A stretch of 64,000 nt of DNA from DATLFA01 sp039934635 (GCA_039934635.1 JBDTLT010000005.1:1-64000), one strand, 5' to 3'; positions 17,764-26,656 are shown, numbered from the stretch's first letter. A program made the numbers and translations. The notes: generated from the sequence alone by a model not told the origin.

Positions 17764-19415
17764 GTTGTCTCCAAATACTGGTGTACGAGGGCAACTGCCA
17801 TCGCACCTTCGCCCACCGCCGCGGCAACCCGCTTCATCGAGTCGAGGCGGACATCGCCCGCCGCGAACACGCCGGGCACGCTCGTCTCGAGCGGTAGCGG
17901 ATCTCGCAGCAACGGCCAGTTGGACAATTCGCAGTTGGCGAGCACGCCGCGGCCGGTGATCACGAAGCCCTTGTCGTCGCGTGCGATCTCGTCGCCCAGC
18001 CACGCGGTGCGGGGCGCGGCGCCGATGAAGACGAACAGGAAGTTGGTCTCGACATGTTCTCGGGCGCCCGAGTCGATGTTGGCAATCGTGAGGGCCTCGA
18101 GGTGACCATTGCCATGCGCCTCGATGACTTCGGTTCGGGGACGCACCCTGATGTTGCTCGTCTGTTGGATGCGCTCGACCAGATAGCTCGACATACCCGA
18201 CGCCAGGTCGTCGCTGCGCACCAACATCACTACTTGACGAGCGTGCTTGGCGAGATTGAGCGCGGCCTGTCCGGCCGAGTTGGCGCCGCCGACGAGATAG
18301 ACGTCTTCGCCCGCGCACTCCTCCGCTTCGGCCGCGCTGGCCCCGTAGTAGACGCCTCGACCCGCCACTGCGTCGGCGCCCGGCGCATCGAGGCGGCGGT
18401 AGGAGACGCCCGTTGCCACCACGACTGCTCGGGACTCGATCTCGACGTTGTCACCCAGATTCAAGGCCTTGATGGGACCGCGCACGTCGAGTTGCACAAC
18501 GTCGCGCGCGAGCAGCATCTGGGCGCCGAATCGACGCACTTGCGCGACGGCCCGCTGGGCCAGATCGGCCCCCGACAGGCCCTTCGGGAAGCCGAGGTAG
18601 TTTTCGATGGCCGCGCTCAACCCCGCTTGGCCGCCCGGCGCCTCCCGCTCGACGACGATCGTTCGCAGACCTTCGGAGGCGCCGTAGACGGCAGCGGCGA
18701 GACCGGCGGGCCCGGCACCGATGATGCAGAGGTCATAGAGCTCGCCGTCCGCGCTGGTGCGCAGGCCGAGCGCTGACGCGAGCTCGACCGTGGACGGTGA
18801 GCGCAGTGCACCGAAGTCGGGCACGATCACGAGGGGCAGATCTTGTGGGCCTGCTTCGTGCAACTCCAGATATGGAGCTGCTTCGTCGCTGCGTTCGATA
18901 TCGGTCCACCGCGCGTGCACGTGGTTACGAGCGAGGAAGTTGCGTACCTCATGGCTGCGTTCGGACCATCGATGGCCGATGACGCGCACCAAGTTCGCGT
19001 CACGGTTGGTGCGCTGCCAGTCACCCAACAAGTCGTCGAGTGCCGGATACAACCGCTCTTCCGGTGGGTGCCAGGGCTTCATCAGGTAGCGATCGAGACC
19101 GATGTCGTTGATCGCCTTGATCGCGGCGTCGGTGTCGGCGAAAGCCGTGAGCAGTACCAGCTTGGCGTTCGGGCATTCCTTCTTGGCCTGCTCGAGGAAG
19201 TCCACGCCCGTCATCTCGGGCATCTTTTGGTCGGAGATCACCAACGCGATGGATTGCTCGCGTTTCTTCAGGGCCGAAAGAACCTGCAGCGCCTCTGCTC
19301 CCGAGGTCGTGGGCACGACGCGGTACTCCGCCCCGTACTTGGCCCGCAGGTCGCGGCCGATCGCCGCCGAGACCTCGGGATCGTCGTCGACTGACAGGAT
19401 CGTTGGCTTGGCCAT
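17760..19415 (-). CDS. Response regulator fused to thioredoxin-reductase-like flavoprotein
   Basis: A 551-residue fusion. Residues 4-125 are a receiver (VDDDPE, phosphoacceptor D62 in VISDQKMPEMTG, lysine in LMKPWH). Residues 135-215 are a thioredoxin-fold-like linker. From 228 on it is a two-dinucleotide-domain flavoprotein, with FAD motif GAGPAG at 233-238, GGQAG near 261, ATG in VVVATG, the NAD(P) motif GGANSAG at 376-382, and FAAGD near the end. The redox CxxC of true thioredoxin reductase is missing: the position reads VYYGASAAEAEE. I chose the ATG at 19415 because AAAGGG sits at good distance, whereas the GTG six bases upstream has it too close. It is coupled to the downstream cNMP-domain kinase. 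Confidence 0.87.
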   Translation of the reverse strand: MAKPTILSVDDDPEVSAAIGRDLRAKYGAEYRVVPTTSGAEALQVLSALKKREQSIALVISDQKMPEMTGVDFLEQAKKECPNAKLVLLTAFADTDAAIKAINDIGLDRYLMKPWHPPEERLYPALDDLLGDWQRTNRDANLVRVIGHRWSERSHEVRNFLARNHVHARWTDIERSDEAAPYLELHEAGPQDLPLVIVPDFGALRSPSTVELASALGLRTSADGELYDLCIIGAGPAGLAAAVYGASEGLRTIVVEREAPGGQAGLSAAIENYLGFPKGLSGADLAQRAVAQVRRFGAQMLLARDVVQLDVRGPIKALNLGDNVEIESRAVVVATGVSYRRLDAPGADAVAGRGVYYGASAAEAEECAGEDVYLVGGANSAGQAALNLAKHARQVVMLVRSDDLASGMSSYLVERIQQTSNIRVRPRTEVIEAHGNGHLEALTIANIDSGAREHVETNFLFVFIGAAPRTAWLGDEIARDDKGFVITGRGVLANCELSNWPLLRDPLPLETSVPGVFAAGDVRLDSMKRVAAAVGEGAMAVALVHQYLETT

Positions 19416-19482
19416 GCCCACCCTTTCGGGAACGGGACCTTACTCCCGCGCTCGGGCTGTCGCATTCGGCCATGATCGGGCG

Positions 19483-20247
19483 ATGAACTCACTGGTGGGT
19501 AAGCGGGCGATTGTGACTGGTGGTGCTTCCGGCATCGGCTACGCGACTGCCCAGGCGTTGGCCGCGGCGGGCGCGCTTCCGATCCTGCTCGATGTCGACG
19601 TGGCCGCCGGCGAGCAGGCGGCGCGTGCGCTTGCGGTGCCGTTCATCCCGATCGACGTGGCCGACGCGTCGTCGTGGATCGATGTCGTGGCGCGAGTCGA
19701 CCGTGATTACGGTCGACTCGATATCGCATTTCTCAACGCGGGAGTGCGCGGTGGGCCGCCACTCATCGAAGACCTTGCTCCCGAGCAACTCGTCCGGGCG
19801 CTTGGGGTCAACCTGGCCGGCGTGACCTACGGGATCCGCTATTGCCTCGCCCTGCTCGCACGGCAGGGTGGTTCTATCGTGGTCACCGCGTCGATCGCCG
19901 GTTTGCGGCCATCGGTGGCCGACCCAATCTACGGCATGACAAAGCACGGCGTCATCGGGCTCATGCGCAGCCTCGCTCCGCAACTCGCCGATCGGAACAT
20001 CAGCATCAACGCGGTGTGCCCGACGGTGACCGACACGCCGATGGTGCGATCGAACGCCGCGGTTGTCGAGCAGTTCGAATCACAGGCGTTGCCGATGCTC
20101 GAACCCGCGGATGTCGCCCACGCGGTGGTGTCGCTGCTGCTGAGCGGCGGCACCGGGCAAGCGGTCGTGTGCCGCGTGGGCCACGTACCCACGGCATGGA
20201 CCTTCCCGGCTCCCGACGAGTCGACCACCCCGCCCGTGCCCCGTTGA
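19483..20247 (+). CDS. SDR family oxidoreductase
   Basis: A 254-residue short-chain dehydrogenase with the cofactor motif TGGASGIG near residue 12, LNAG in the fourth strand, a catalytic serine in TASIAG, and YGMTK carrying the catalytic Tyr and Lys. The aspartate in LLDVD after strand 2 suggests NAD(H) rather than NADP(H). It would oxidise or reduce an alcohol/ketone substrate in the cytoplasm. I chose the ATG at 19483. The frame is open for 380 bases upstream, but that stretch lies opposite the receiver/reductase gene. The flanking P450 suggests shared lipid or steroid catabolism. Confidence 0.88.
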   Translation: MNSLVGKRAIVTGGASGIGYATAQALAAAGALPILLDVDVAAGEQAARALAVPFIPIDVADASSWIDVVARVDRDYGRLDIAFLNAGVRGGPPLIEDLAPEQLVRALGVNLAGVTYGIRYCLALLARQGGSIVVTASIAGLRPSVADPIYGMTKHGVIGLMRSLAPQLADRNISINAVCPTVTDTPMVRSNAAVVEQFESQALPMLEPADVAHAVVSLLLSGGTGQAVVCRVGHVPTAWTFPAPDESTTPPVPR

Positions 20248-20267
20248 TCCAGATCAAGAGCTGGCTC

Positions 20268-21482
20268 CTACGAGTTTCGCGCGCGGGCGATGACCGGCAG
20301 CGAGTCGAATCGACGCGCCGCGGCAAACGGCACCCAAGTCGGCTCGGCGACGAGCGGCTCGAGATCGGCGCGGGCCACGAGCACGCGCAACGCCTCTTGG
20401 ACTTCGGCGCGGGCGACGGCTGCCCCGACACAGTGGTGGATGCCGAAGCCGAACGTCAGATGGCGGTTGTCGGTGCGCGCCACGTCGAACCGGTCGGGGT
20501 CGGCGAATCGGCGCGGGTCTCGGTTGGCCGAAGGCACGCTGACGGTGATGTACGAGCCCGCGGGAATGGACACGCCGGCGACGACGATGTCTTCGGAGGG
20601 CACCCGCGGAATGCCACTGATCGGTGTTTCGTAGCGCGAGATCTCTTCGACCGCGCTGAGGAGCAACGACTGATCGTCCCGCAGGAGCGCTAGCTGATCG
20701 GGATGCGTCATCAACAGCCAGATCGCGATCGACAGCAGGGACTTTGTCGTGTCGTGACCGGCGAACAACAAGTTGATGATCAACGCGCGTAGCTCGTCGT
20801 GCGTGAGCCGATCGCCGGATTCTTCCGCGAGCACGAGCGCGCTCAAGAGGTCGTCGCCCGGTGCGGCGCGGCGGCGTTCGATGAGGCCTTCGGTGTACGA
20901 ATTGAAGTCGACCACCGCTTGGTCGATGTCGCGCACGGTGCTGGGCGGGATCACCGCCGAGAATGCCAGCGCGACCGTCGTCGTCCATCGCTCGACGATC
21001 TCGTGATCTTCGGGTGGGAGCCCGAGCATTTCACACAACACGACGAGCGGAAGCCGATGACAGAACGTCGCCTGCACGTCGGCGCGTTCGTGGTCGAGCA
21101 ACTCGTCGACGAGTTCGTGGGCGATCGCCTGTACCCGCGGGCGCACGCGCTCGACTTGCTTGGGCGTGAATGCCCGGCCGACCAGTGAACGAAGGCGCGT
21201 GTGGCTGGGAACGTCGTGATTGTTCATGATGAGCTGCCACCACTCGTAGAGCGGCCCGGCGGTGATGCCTTGGTTGGTGAGCATCCCCTGCAACGCCTGG
21301 TGCATCCGCGGGTCTCGCAGCAGCGGTTCGCCGTGCTCGTAGCGCAAGATCTCGACGACGCCCGCGGTAGAGCGAACGACCGGCCACTGCTCCCGCAACG
21401 GATCGAGCGTGCCGTGGATGTCCTGCCAGTACGCGACGCTCGTCGGATCGACGATGCCTTCCAGTTCAGCTGGCTTGGTCAT
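20268..21482 (-). CDS. Cytochrome P450
   Basis: A 404-residue soluble P450 with I-helix AGHDTT, K-helix ExxR in EEISRY, and haem loop FGFGIHHCVG near residue 350. It is clearly different in sequence from the P450 at 13001. The ATG at 21482 is preferred over the GTG at 21488 because GAGGGGCGG lies at normal distance from it. It converges on the SDR gene with a 20-bp gap and is divergent from the SnoaL-like gene at 21599. The substrate is unknown, and electrons probably come from a ferredoxin encoded elsewhere. Confidence 0.9.
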   Translation of the reverse strand: MTKPAELEGIVDPTSVAYWQDIHGTLDPLREQWPVVRSTAGVVEILRYEHGEPLLRDPRMHQALQGMLTNQGITAGPLYEWWQLIMNNHDVPSHTRLRSLVGRAFTPKQVERVRPRVQAIAHELVDELLDHERADVQATFCHRLPLVVLCEMLGLPPEDHEIVERWTTTVALAFSAVIPPSTVRDIDQAVVDFNSYTEGLIERRRAAPGDDLLSALVLAEESGDRLTHDELRALIINLLFAGHDTTKSLLSIAIWLLMTHPDQLALLRDDQSLLLSAVEEISRYETPISGIPRVPSEDIVVAGVSIPAGSYITVSVPSANRDPRRFADPDRFDVARTDNRHLTFGFGIHHCVGAAVARAEVQEALRVLVARADLEPLVAEPTWVPFAAARRFDSLPVIARARNS

Positions 21483-21598
21483 GCCCACCGCCCCTCTGCA
21501 TCACGTCACCGTAGAGGATTCTGTTGCGGCATGATCTGTGGTGAGGAGCGCCACGCGACGAGACGGCTGAACACGCCCCGTTGCGCGAGACTCGGGGC

Positions 21599-21937
21599 AT
21601 GACGAAGAGTGCCGCCGAAGTTGCAGAGGGGTACTTCGCCTGCATGCGCAATGGCGATGCAGGCGTGGCGGATCTGTTTCACGAGGACGCGCGGCTCGTC
21701 GGTCTCGGCAACGTCGTCAGTGGGCGCTCGGCCATCGCCGAGTTCTACGCGCAGTCGATACGCAACGCGTCGCCCGCGCCGCGTGCCGCCGCACCGCTGG
21801 CGGTCGAGGGCAACCGTGTACTTGCCGAGGTCTTCATCGATCTGGCGAACGGCATCACGATGCACGTCGTCGACCTGTTCGAGGTCGACGACGAGCTGAT
21901 CCGCACGCTCACGTACTTCGTCTCTGATCATCCCTGA
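21599..21937 (+). CDS. SnoaL-like / nuclear transport factor 2 fold protein
   Basis: A 112-residue single-domain protein of the NTF2/SnoaL superfamily. It opens with AEGYFACMRNGDAGVADLF and has the conserved pattern FHEDARLVGLGNVVSGRSAIAEFY before the curved sheet, ending with the LFEVDDELIRTLTYF strand. Members act as ketosteroid isomerase-like enzymes, dehydratases or ligand-binding proteins, and sequence alone does not decide which. It is divergent from the P450 at 20268 and its 3' end overlaps the next minus-strand gene by 10 bp. Confidence 0.72.
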   Translation: MTKSAAEVAEGYFACMRNGDAGVADLFHEDARLVGLGNVVSGRSAIAEFYAQSIRNASPAPRAAAPLAVEGNRVLAEVFIDLANGITMHVVDLFEVDDELIRTLTYFVSDHP

Positions 21938-23016
21938 CTCTCGCGATGGTCGAGCTTTCGCTCGATCAAAGCGGATTGCATCGTGGTGTCGCCCCACGTC
22001 GGCAGCACGGTTGCCTGGAGGTTGCCGAGACCGCCGCACACGACGATGGCGAATTGGTCTGGTGCGGCATGCATCACAACGCGCCCGTCGGATTCGACGC
22101 GTCCCTTGTCGGCAAGCACCACGCGAGCGGTGGCCGGCCACGCTTCGATGGGCTGCCACGCGTGCAGCAGAAGCTCAGCCTGCAGGTCTTCGACACGGGG
22201 AAACACTGCGTGAAAACGTGTCGCCCACATCGGGTTGACCAACAACATCGTCTGGCCGCGGCCGGGTGGTCCGTGGAATGCGTTGCCCAGTGGGTACGCG
22301 AGGGTCTTGGCGATGAGCGCGACGAGGTCGCGTGTGTCATGGGTGTTGCCATCCGCAAACATCAACAGGCCCTTGGCCGCGTGCACCGTGACGACTTCGT
22401 CGGTAGGGGCGAAGCCGCGCTGCACGGCGAGCGAGGGCCAAGGCGACCGTTCTTCCCACTCGGCGAAACACAGACCGGTGATTCGGGCCGGGTTGCCGAA
22501 GACGGTCTTCGATGTGGTGCCCGCTACTTGGCCACCGATGTTGCGCAAGCAGAGTTGCACGGCGCGGCCCACGGTCATCGAACCGCGTCCCGCGCCGCCC
22601 CCGAGGCAACCGGCTTCGTGATCGAAGCCGAGTTCGCTCCTGCGGGGGCCGTTGACCACCAGCGCGGACGTCGCGCTCGATGTCGTCGTGACGAGACCGT
22701 AGAGATTGTGGTCGGGCTGCGCGAGCGCGGCGAGCGCGGCGACGACGTAGGCGAATGCAGCCGGCTCGACACCCGCCATGGCGGCGTTGATCGCGATCTT
22801 TTCGATGGTGGCCGCGCCGCGCCGTGGCGGCAGCAACGCGACGACGTGGTCGGGCGCGTGCGGCACGGCCGCGAGAAGCTCGAGCACCCGCGCCTCGGTC
22901 GCAGGGAGCAGCGGTAAGCCGTCGCCCCAACCCACTTGCAGCGAAAGCTCGTAGAACGATGCCGCGTCGTCATCGACTTCGATGCGCTCGCTCTGCAATG
23001 CGTCGCGTGGCTCCAT
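21928..23016 (-). CDS. Conserved protein of the type found beside UGSC (seleno)proteins
   Basis: A 362-residue protein of unknown activity. The N-terminus GWGDGLPLLPATEARVLELL, the following LLPPRRGAATIEKIAINAAMAG, and the glycine-rich GRAVQLCLRNIGG match, from memory, a family often encoded next to UGSC selenoproteins in actinobacteria and proteobacteria. No UGSC gene is seen beside it here. There is no signal peptide or membrane helix, and cysteines (C141-like in EAGCLGG, C in QLCLRN) could be functional. The ATG at 23016 has GGTGAG ahead of it, and a GTG at 23025 is an alternative. It is the last gene of a minus-strand run starting with a CoA transferase, which suggests a catabolic or thiol-related role. 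Confidence 0.55.
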   Translation of the reverse strand: MEPRDALQSERIEVDDDAASFYELSLQVGWGDGLPLLPATEARVLELLAAVPHAPDHVVALLPPRRGAATIEKIAINAAMAGVEPAAFAYVVAALAALAQPDHNLYGLVTTTSSATSALVVNGPRRSELGFDHEAGCLGGGAGRGSMTVGRAVQLCLRNIGGQVAGTTSKTVFGNPARITGLCFAEWEERSPWPSLAVQRGFAPTDEVVTVHAAKGLLMFADGNTHDTRDLVALIAKTLAYPLGNAFHGPPGRGQTMLLVNPMWATRFHAVFPRVEDLQAELLLHAWQPIEAWPATARVVLADKGRVESDGRVVMHAAPDQFAIVVCGGLGNLQATVLPTWGDTTMQSALIERKLDHRESQG

Positions 23017-23056
23017 GGCACTCACCGTAGAGCACGGGACCCGAGATCGACGCTAC

Positions 23057-23344
23057 TCACTCACGGTCGAGGTCCATTTCGTCGGGGTCGGGGAAGCAGC
23101 CGCACGAGAACAATTGTCCATGACAACGCGGACACTCTTCGAGGTCGCAGCCGGGATGGTGAGTGCCGCCCGCGAGCACCCCGCAATCGCCGCAACGCCC
23201 CCGTTTGGCTGCGTCGCGGCTGTAGCGGGACTTCTCGTTGCCGTAGGGGACCTGGTCGAAGCGTCCGCCGATCAACTCGAGCGCAGTTGAGCGGCACGAC
23301 GCGGAGTCGAGCATCTCTGTTTCGCAGACACCGCATACCGCCAT
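23057..23344 (-). CDS. Small cysteine-rich zinc-ribbon-like protein
   Basis: A 95-residue protein with paired cysteines: CGVC near the N-terminus, CGDC in the middle, then CDLEECPRCHGQLFSCGCF near the C-terminus. The spacing suggests one or two zinc ribbons or a rubredoxin-like metal site. I cannot name a family. The ATG at 23344 is preceded by GGAGGT seven bases upstream, an excellent ribosome site, so the longer open frame to 23458 is rejected. It lies between a SnoaL-like gene and the UGSC-associated gene on the same strand. Confidence 0.65.
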   Translation of the reverse strand: MAVCGVCETEMLDSASCRSTALELIGGRFDQVPYGNEKSRYSRDAAKRGRCGDCGVLAGGTHHPGCDLEECPRCHGQLFSCGCFPDPDEMDLDRE

Positions 23345-23400
23345 GATGATGACCTCCGTTGAGCAGAGGTCGACTGTAACCAGGGGTAGTGACAGTGAAC

Positions 23401-23862
23401 TCAGGTGGGGATGACGTAGTCGGCCGGTAGCGATCCGAGCATCAGGGTCATGCGGCATTCCCTGTCGGCGATGCGCCAGCCGTCATCAGAACGCTCGAGG
23501 CGATCGATGTAGAGGCCGCCGTTGGTGATGATCACCTGGCTGCCGATCTCGCCGTGGGCCATGGGGCCAAGGAAGTAGCAGCTGCTGCGGGCCGCGTCGC
23601 GACCGTCTTCGAATTCGACCGAGACGTTGGTGACGAGATGCAGGTTGGTGGGCCACGCCGCGAGCGCCTCGTCGAGCCAGGTCATGACATCGCGGGCCGC
23701 GCCTTTGACGCCGCCCGTGGACGTGTAGTCGCACGACGCGTCGGGCGTGAACACTTCGTCGTGAAGGTGCCACTGGCGAAAGTCGACCATGCGCGCATAT
23801 CGGTACATGAGTTCGTTGATCGCGAGGCGATCGGCAACCGTTGCGATGTCGGTTTCAAGCAT
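23401..23862 (-). CDS. SnoaL-like domain protein
   Basis: A 153-residue NTF2-like protein. The opening ADRLAINELMYRYARMVDF, the segment VFTPDASCDYT, and the final strands GLYIDRLERSDDGWRIADRE are standard for the SnoaL_4 group, which also resembles ring-hydroxylating dioxygenase small subunits. It lacks any dioxygenase partner here. AGAGGAACAAG stands before the ATG. It sits inside the minus-strand catabolic run and could be an isomerase, a dehydratase or a hydroxylase-like accessory protein. Confidence 0.72.
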   Translation of the reverse strand: MLETDIATVADRLAINELMYRYARMVDFRQWHLHDEVFTPDASCDYTSTGGVKGAARDVMTWLDEALAAWPTNLHLVTNVSVEFEDGRDAARSSCYFLGPMAHGEIGSQVIITNGGLYIDRLERSDDGWRIADRECRMTLMLGSLPADYVIPT

Positions 23863-23894
23863 GACTTGTTCCTCTCGGGCGAATTGATCGCGCG

Positions 23895-24479
23895 CTAGTC
23901 GAGGCGTACTTGTAGCTCGATCTGTTGGCCCGCGGTGAGAAGGCTGGTGGACACGATGTCGGTCCTGAGAAAGGCCTGGATCACGCGAGGGTCGACCGAG
24001 CCCGGATCGCCGGGGCGGTAGACGCCCGTGACCTTGAGGCGCCCATCGAATGCGGGAGTCGCGGCAATTCGATCGAGCGCGGCGTCGAGTTGTCGTTCGT
24101 TCATCGCGACGCCGAAGTGCGTCATACCTTGCGGATAGCTTTCGAAGCTCGCATTGAACGCGTCGTAGGTCGAGCGCAACGATTCGTCGCTATCGAGGCG
24201 GGCGCGCAACTGGGTTTCGAGCGCCCATTGCGTCGGCGGAACCTCGGACGCGTACAGCACGTTGTCGATCAGATCGGTGCTCTCCGGCTCGACGAAGACG
24301 ATGAGGTACGGCCCCGCAGCGGCGCCCAGGTCGTCAGGCCCGGTCTCTTCCTGTGGGTCGAGCACGCGGCATCCGATCGCGCGAAAGAGCTCGCGGGCAA
24401 GTGCCCGATCGCCGGGTGCGTACACCATCTCGGTGTGGTTGAGAATGCGAGCAGACGGTTGCAGCACCGAACGTCCCAT
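23895..24479 (-). CDS. VOC/glyoxalase-fold-like protein
   Basis: A 194-residue protein that looks like a vicinal-oxygen-chelate fold. The N-terminal repeat begins NHTEMVYAPGDRALARELFRAIGCRVLD, and a second module opens THFGVAMNERQLDAALDRI, like the paired beta-alpha-beta units of glyoxalase relatives. The metal ligands are not obvious beyond the first and central histidines, so catalysis is uncertain. AAAGGCAACCC precedes the ATG. It is flanked by SDR and SnoaL-like genes in the same direction with short gaps (15 and 32 bp), fitting one operon. Confidence 0.5.
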   Translation of the reverse strand: MGRSVLQPSARILNHTEMVYAPGDRALARELFRAIGCRVLDPQEETGPDDLGAAAGPYLIVFVEPESTDLIDNVLYASEVPPTQWALETQLRARLDSDESLRSTYDAFNASFESYPQGMTHFGVAMNERQLDAALDRIAATPAFDGRLKVTGVYRPGDPGSVDPRVIQAFLRTDIVSTSLLTAGQQIELQVRLD

Positions 24480-24494
24480 GGGTTGCCTTTCGTT

Positions 24495-25343
24495 TCAGTC
24501 GAGCGCGTTCAACGGATAGTGACTGACGGGGTCGGGCGCGCCGTTCGGTAGGTTGCCGTCGACGTCGGTGAACCCGTACGAATCGGCCATTTGCCGCGTG
24601 GTGTAGATGCGACCGGCTCGCGCGAGTACTTGTGGGTCGGTGGCGAGAGCCACGACCCCGCGACCAGGAAACCTCGGCGTCTCGGCGTTGCCGAGATCGA
24701 GTCCCCATTCATCCGCGTCGAACGCCAAGATCCGCTCGGTGAGGACGAACGACGGCCACAGCGTCACGACCGCGATGCCATGCTTCTTCAACTCGCGGCC
24801 CGTGTCCTGACCGATGCGATCCAAGGCGGCCTTGCTGATGCCGTAGGTCGCATGGACGAAGTACTCACGCGAACCCTGCGAACTGATGTTGACGATCAAG
24901 CCACTGTTCTTCGCCAGCATCAGCGGCGCGGCATGCCATGTCGTCACGTACACCGAACGGGCGCTGATCGCCATCATGTCGTCCCAATACGAAATCGGTG
25001 TTTCGTAGAAGGGATCCTCGTTGCCGCATCCGTCGGGCAGGTCGAACGCGCTGTTGACGAGGATGTCGAGACGGCCATCGTCGGACCGAACTCGCTCGAA
25101 CACTGCGGCGACCTGCTCATCGGATCGCAAGTCGCAGACGATGGGCACCGCGGTGCCGCCGAGCTCAGCCGCTTCTTGCACCGTCTTGTCGAGACTGCCG
25201 GGCAGCGCGCCCGCTCCCTCGGTGAGGGTGCGGCCGAGCACGTAGACCTTTGCCCCTGCGGCTGCGAGTTCGATCACACAGCCGCGGCCGACTCCGCGCG
25301 ATCCACCGGCGACGATCGCGACTCTTCCATCGAGAACCCCCAC
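24495..25343 (-). CDS. SDR family oxidoreductase
   Basis: A 282-residue short-chain dehydrogenase. The cofactor motif is AGGSRGVGRG, the fourth strand has LVNSAF in place of NNAG, and the catalytic Ser-Tyr-Lys appear as NISSQGS and YGISKAA. The arginine in VLGRT favours NADP(H). I chose the GTG at 25343 behind GGGGGG. The frame is open to 25376 without a good ribosome site. It is the second gene of the run headed by the CoA transferase and likely acts on the same CoA ester or a related hydroxy/keto compound. Confidence 0.83.
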   Translation of the reverse strand: MGVLDGRVAIVAGGSRGVGRGCVIELAAAGAKVYVLGRTLTEGAGALPGSLDKTVQEAAELGGTAVPIVCDLRSDEQVAAVFERVRSDDGRLDILVNSAFDLPDGCGNEDPFYETPISYWDDMMAISARSVYVTTWHAAPLMLAKNSGLIVNISSQGSREYFVHATYGISKAALDRIGQDTGRELKKHGIAVVTLWPSFVLTERILAFDADEWGLDLGNAETPRFPGRGVVALATDPQVLARAGRIYTTRQMADSYGFTDVDGNLPNGAPDPVSHYPLNALD

Positions 25344-25389
25344 GGCCACCCCCCGGTGTCCAGGGGACGGTAACACAGCGTCACGTCGG

Positions 25390-26616
25390 TCAGCCGATGG
25401 CGCCCGTCTCGCGCAGCGCGGCGATGTCGTCCCACGTGTGGCCGAGCTCGAGCAACAGTTCTTCGGTGTGCGCGCCGTGTTCGGGGGCAGGGCGCAGGGT
25501 CGGTGGCCGGTCGTCGAATTGCACTGGTGACGTCACGAGATCGAGCGGTGTGCGACCCTGCGCGAGCACGGTCGCGAGGTAACCGTTGGCGATGACCTGT
25601 TGGTCGTCGTGCACCTCGCGCGCCGTCTGCGCGATGGACCAAGGTGTTTGCAGGCGCTGGAACTGTTCGACCCAATGCGCGAGGGGGTGTGCGCCGAAGA
25701 TCGCGTCGAGCGCCGCTATGAGCGCGACGTTGTTGGAGCTACGAAGGACGACGGTGGAGAATCGTTCGTCGTCGGCGAGTTGCGCATGACCGAGGCACTC
25801 GCAGAGATTGCGAAAGTCGGAGTCGGTGCGCACGGCCGCGATGTAGACCTCGCGCTGGTCGGAGGTGCGGTAGGCCGCGATGAGCGGCATGCCTGCTTCG
25901 CGGTGGCGTTGCCGCGGCAGCGAGTCGATGTCGTAGAGCTTGGATGCCACGATGGCCGGCGCGAGCATCCACATGCCGGTGCCGAGCAGTGAGGCGTCGA
26001 CCACGCCGCCGATGCCGGTTCGCTCGCGCCGGAACAACGCGCCGGCAACGCCCGCGGCGAGCGCGAGGCTGCTGGTGAGATCGCCGAGCGCCGGGGCGAT
26101 CAACACTTGGAACTCGTCGGCCGTCAGCGACGCGGCATGCCCGATGCCCGATCGGCACCAGAACGCGGTGTGGTCGAACGCACCGCGTTCTCGCTCGGGC
26201 CCGCGATCGCCTTGACCGGTCGCCCGCGCGTAGATCAATCGCGGGTTCACGGCGCACACATCGTCGGCGTTCAGGCGCAGCCGGTCGCGACTATCCGGTA
26301 GGAGGTTCGTGACGAAGACGTCGGTGGTCGCGAACAACTCGTCGAGCACTGCTCGGCCCGCGTCGGTCGCGACGTCGAGGGTCATGGACCGTTTGTTGCG
26401 GTTGAGCTGTTCCCACATGAAGGCCAGGTCGTCGTCGCGGGGCGGCAGGCCGGCAACCGGGTTGCCCCGCATCGGGTCGGCGAAGCTCGGGTGCACGACC
26501 TTGATGACGTCCGCGCCCCAGTCGCCGAGCACGGCGGCACACGCCGGGCCGAACGCGAACATGGCGAGCTCTACGACTCGGATGCCTTCGAGAACAGGTG
26601 GCGGATTGTCGATCAC
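25390..26616 (-). CDS. CaiB/BaiF family CoA transferase (family III)
   Basis: A 408-residue class III CoA transferase. The opening LEGIRVVELAMFAFGPACA and GDWGADVIKVVHP are typical, as is LNRNKRSMTLDV. The catalytic aspartate is expected in RGAFDHTAFW, and the VDASLLGTGMWML segment also fits. These enzymes move CoA between carboxylic acids and often start catabolism of bile-acid, steroid-side-chain or carnitine-like compounds. I chose the GTG at 26616. The codons before it read as non-coding. It is the first gene of the minus-strand run down to 21928 and is divergent from the DUF1684 gene with a 40-bp gap. Confidence 0.87.
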   Translation of the reverse strand: MIDNPPPVLEGIRVVELAMFAFGPACAAVLGDWGADVIKVVHPSFADPMRGNPVAGLPPRDDDLAFMWEQLNRNKRSMTLDVATDAGRAVLDELFATTDVFVTNLLPDSRDRLRLNADDVCAVNPRLIYARATGQGDRGPERERGAFDHTAFWCRSGIGHAASLTADEFQVLIAPALGDLTSSLALAAGVAGALFRRERTGIGGVVDASLLGTGMWMLAPAIVASKLYDIDSLPRQRHREAGMPLIAAYRTSDQREVYIAAVRTDSDFRNLCECLGHAQLADDERFSTVVLRSSNNVALIAALDAIFGAHPLAHWVEQFQRLQTPWSIAQTAREVHDDQQVIANGYLATVLAQGRTPLDLVTSPVQFDDRPPTLRPAPEHGAHTEELLLELGHTWDDIAALRETGAIG

Positions 26617-26656
26617 GCGGGGAATGTACCGTTGCCGGCGCGTAGCGTCGTGGTCG

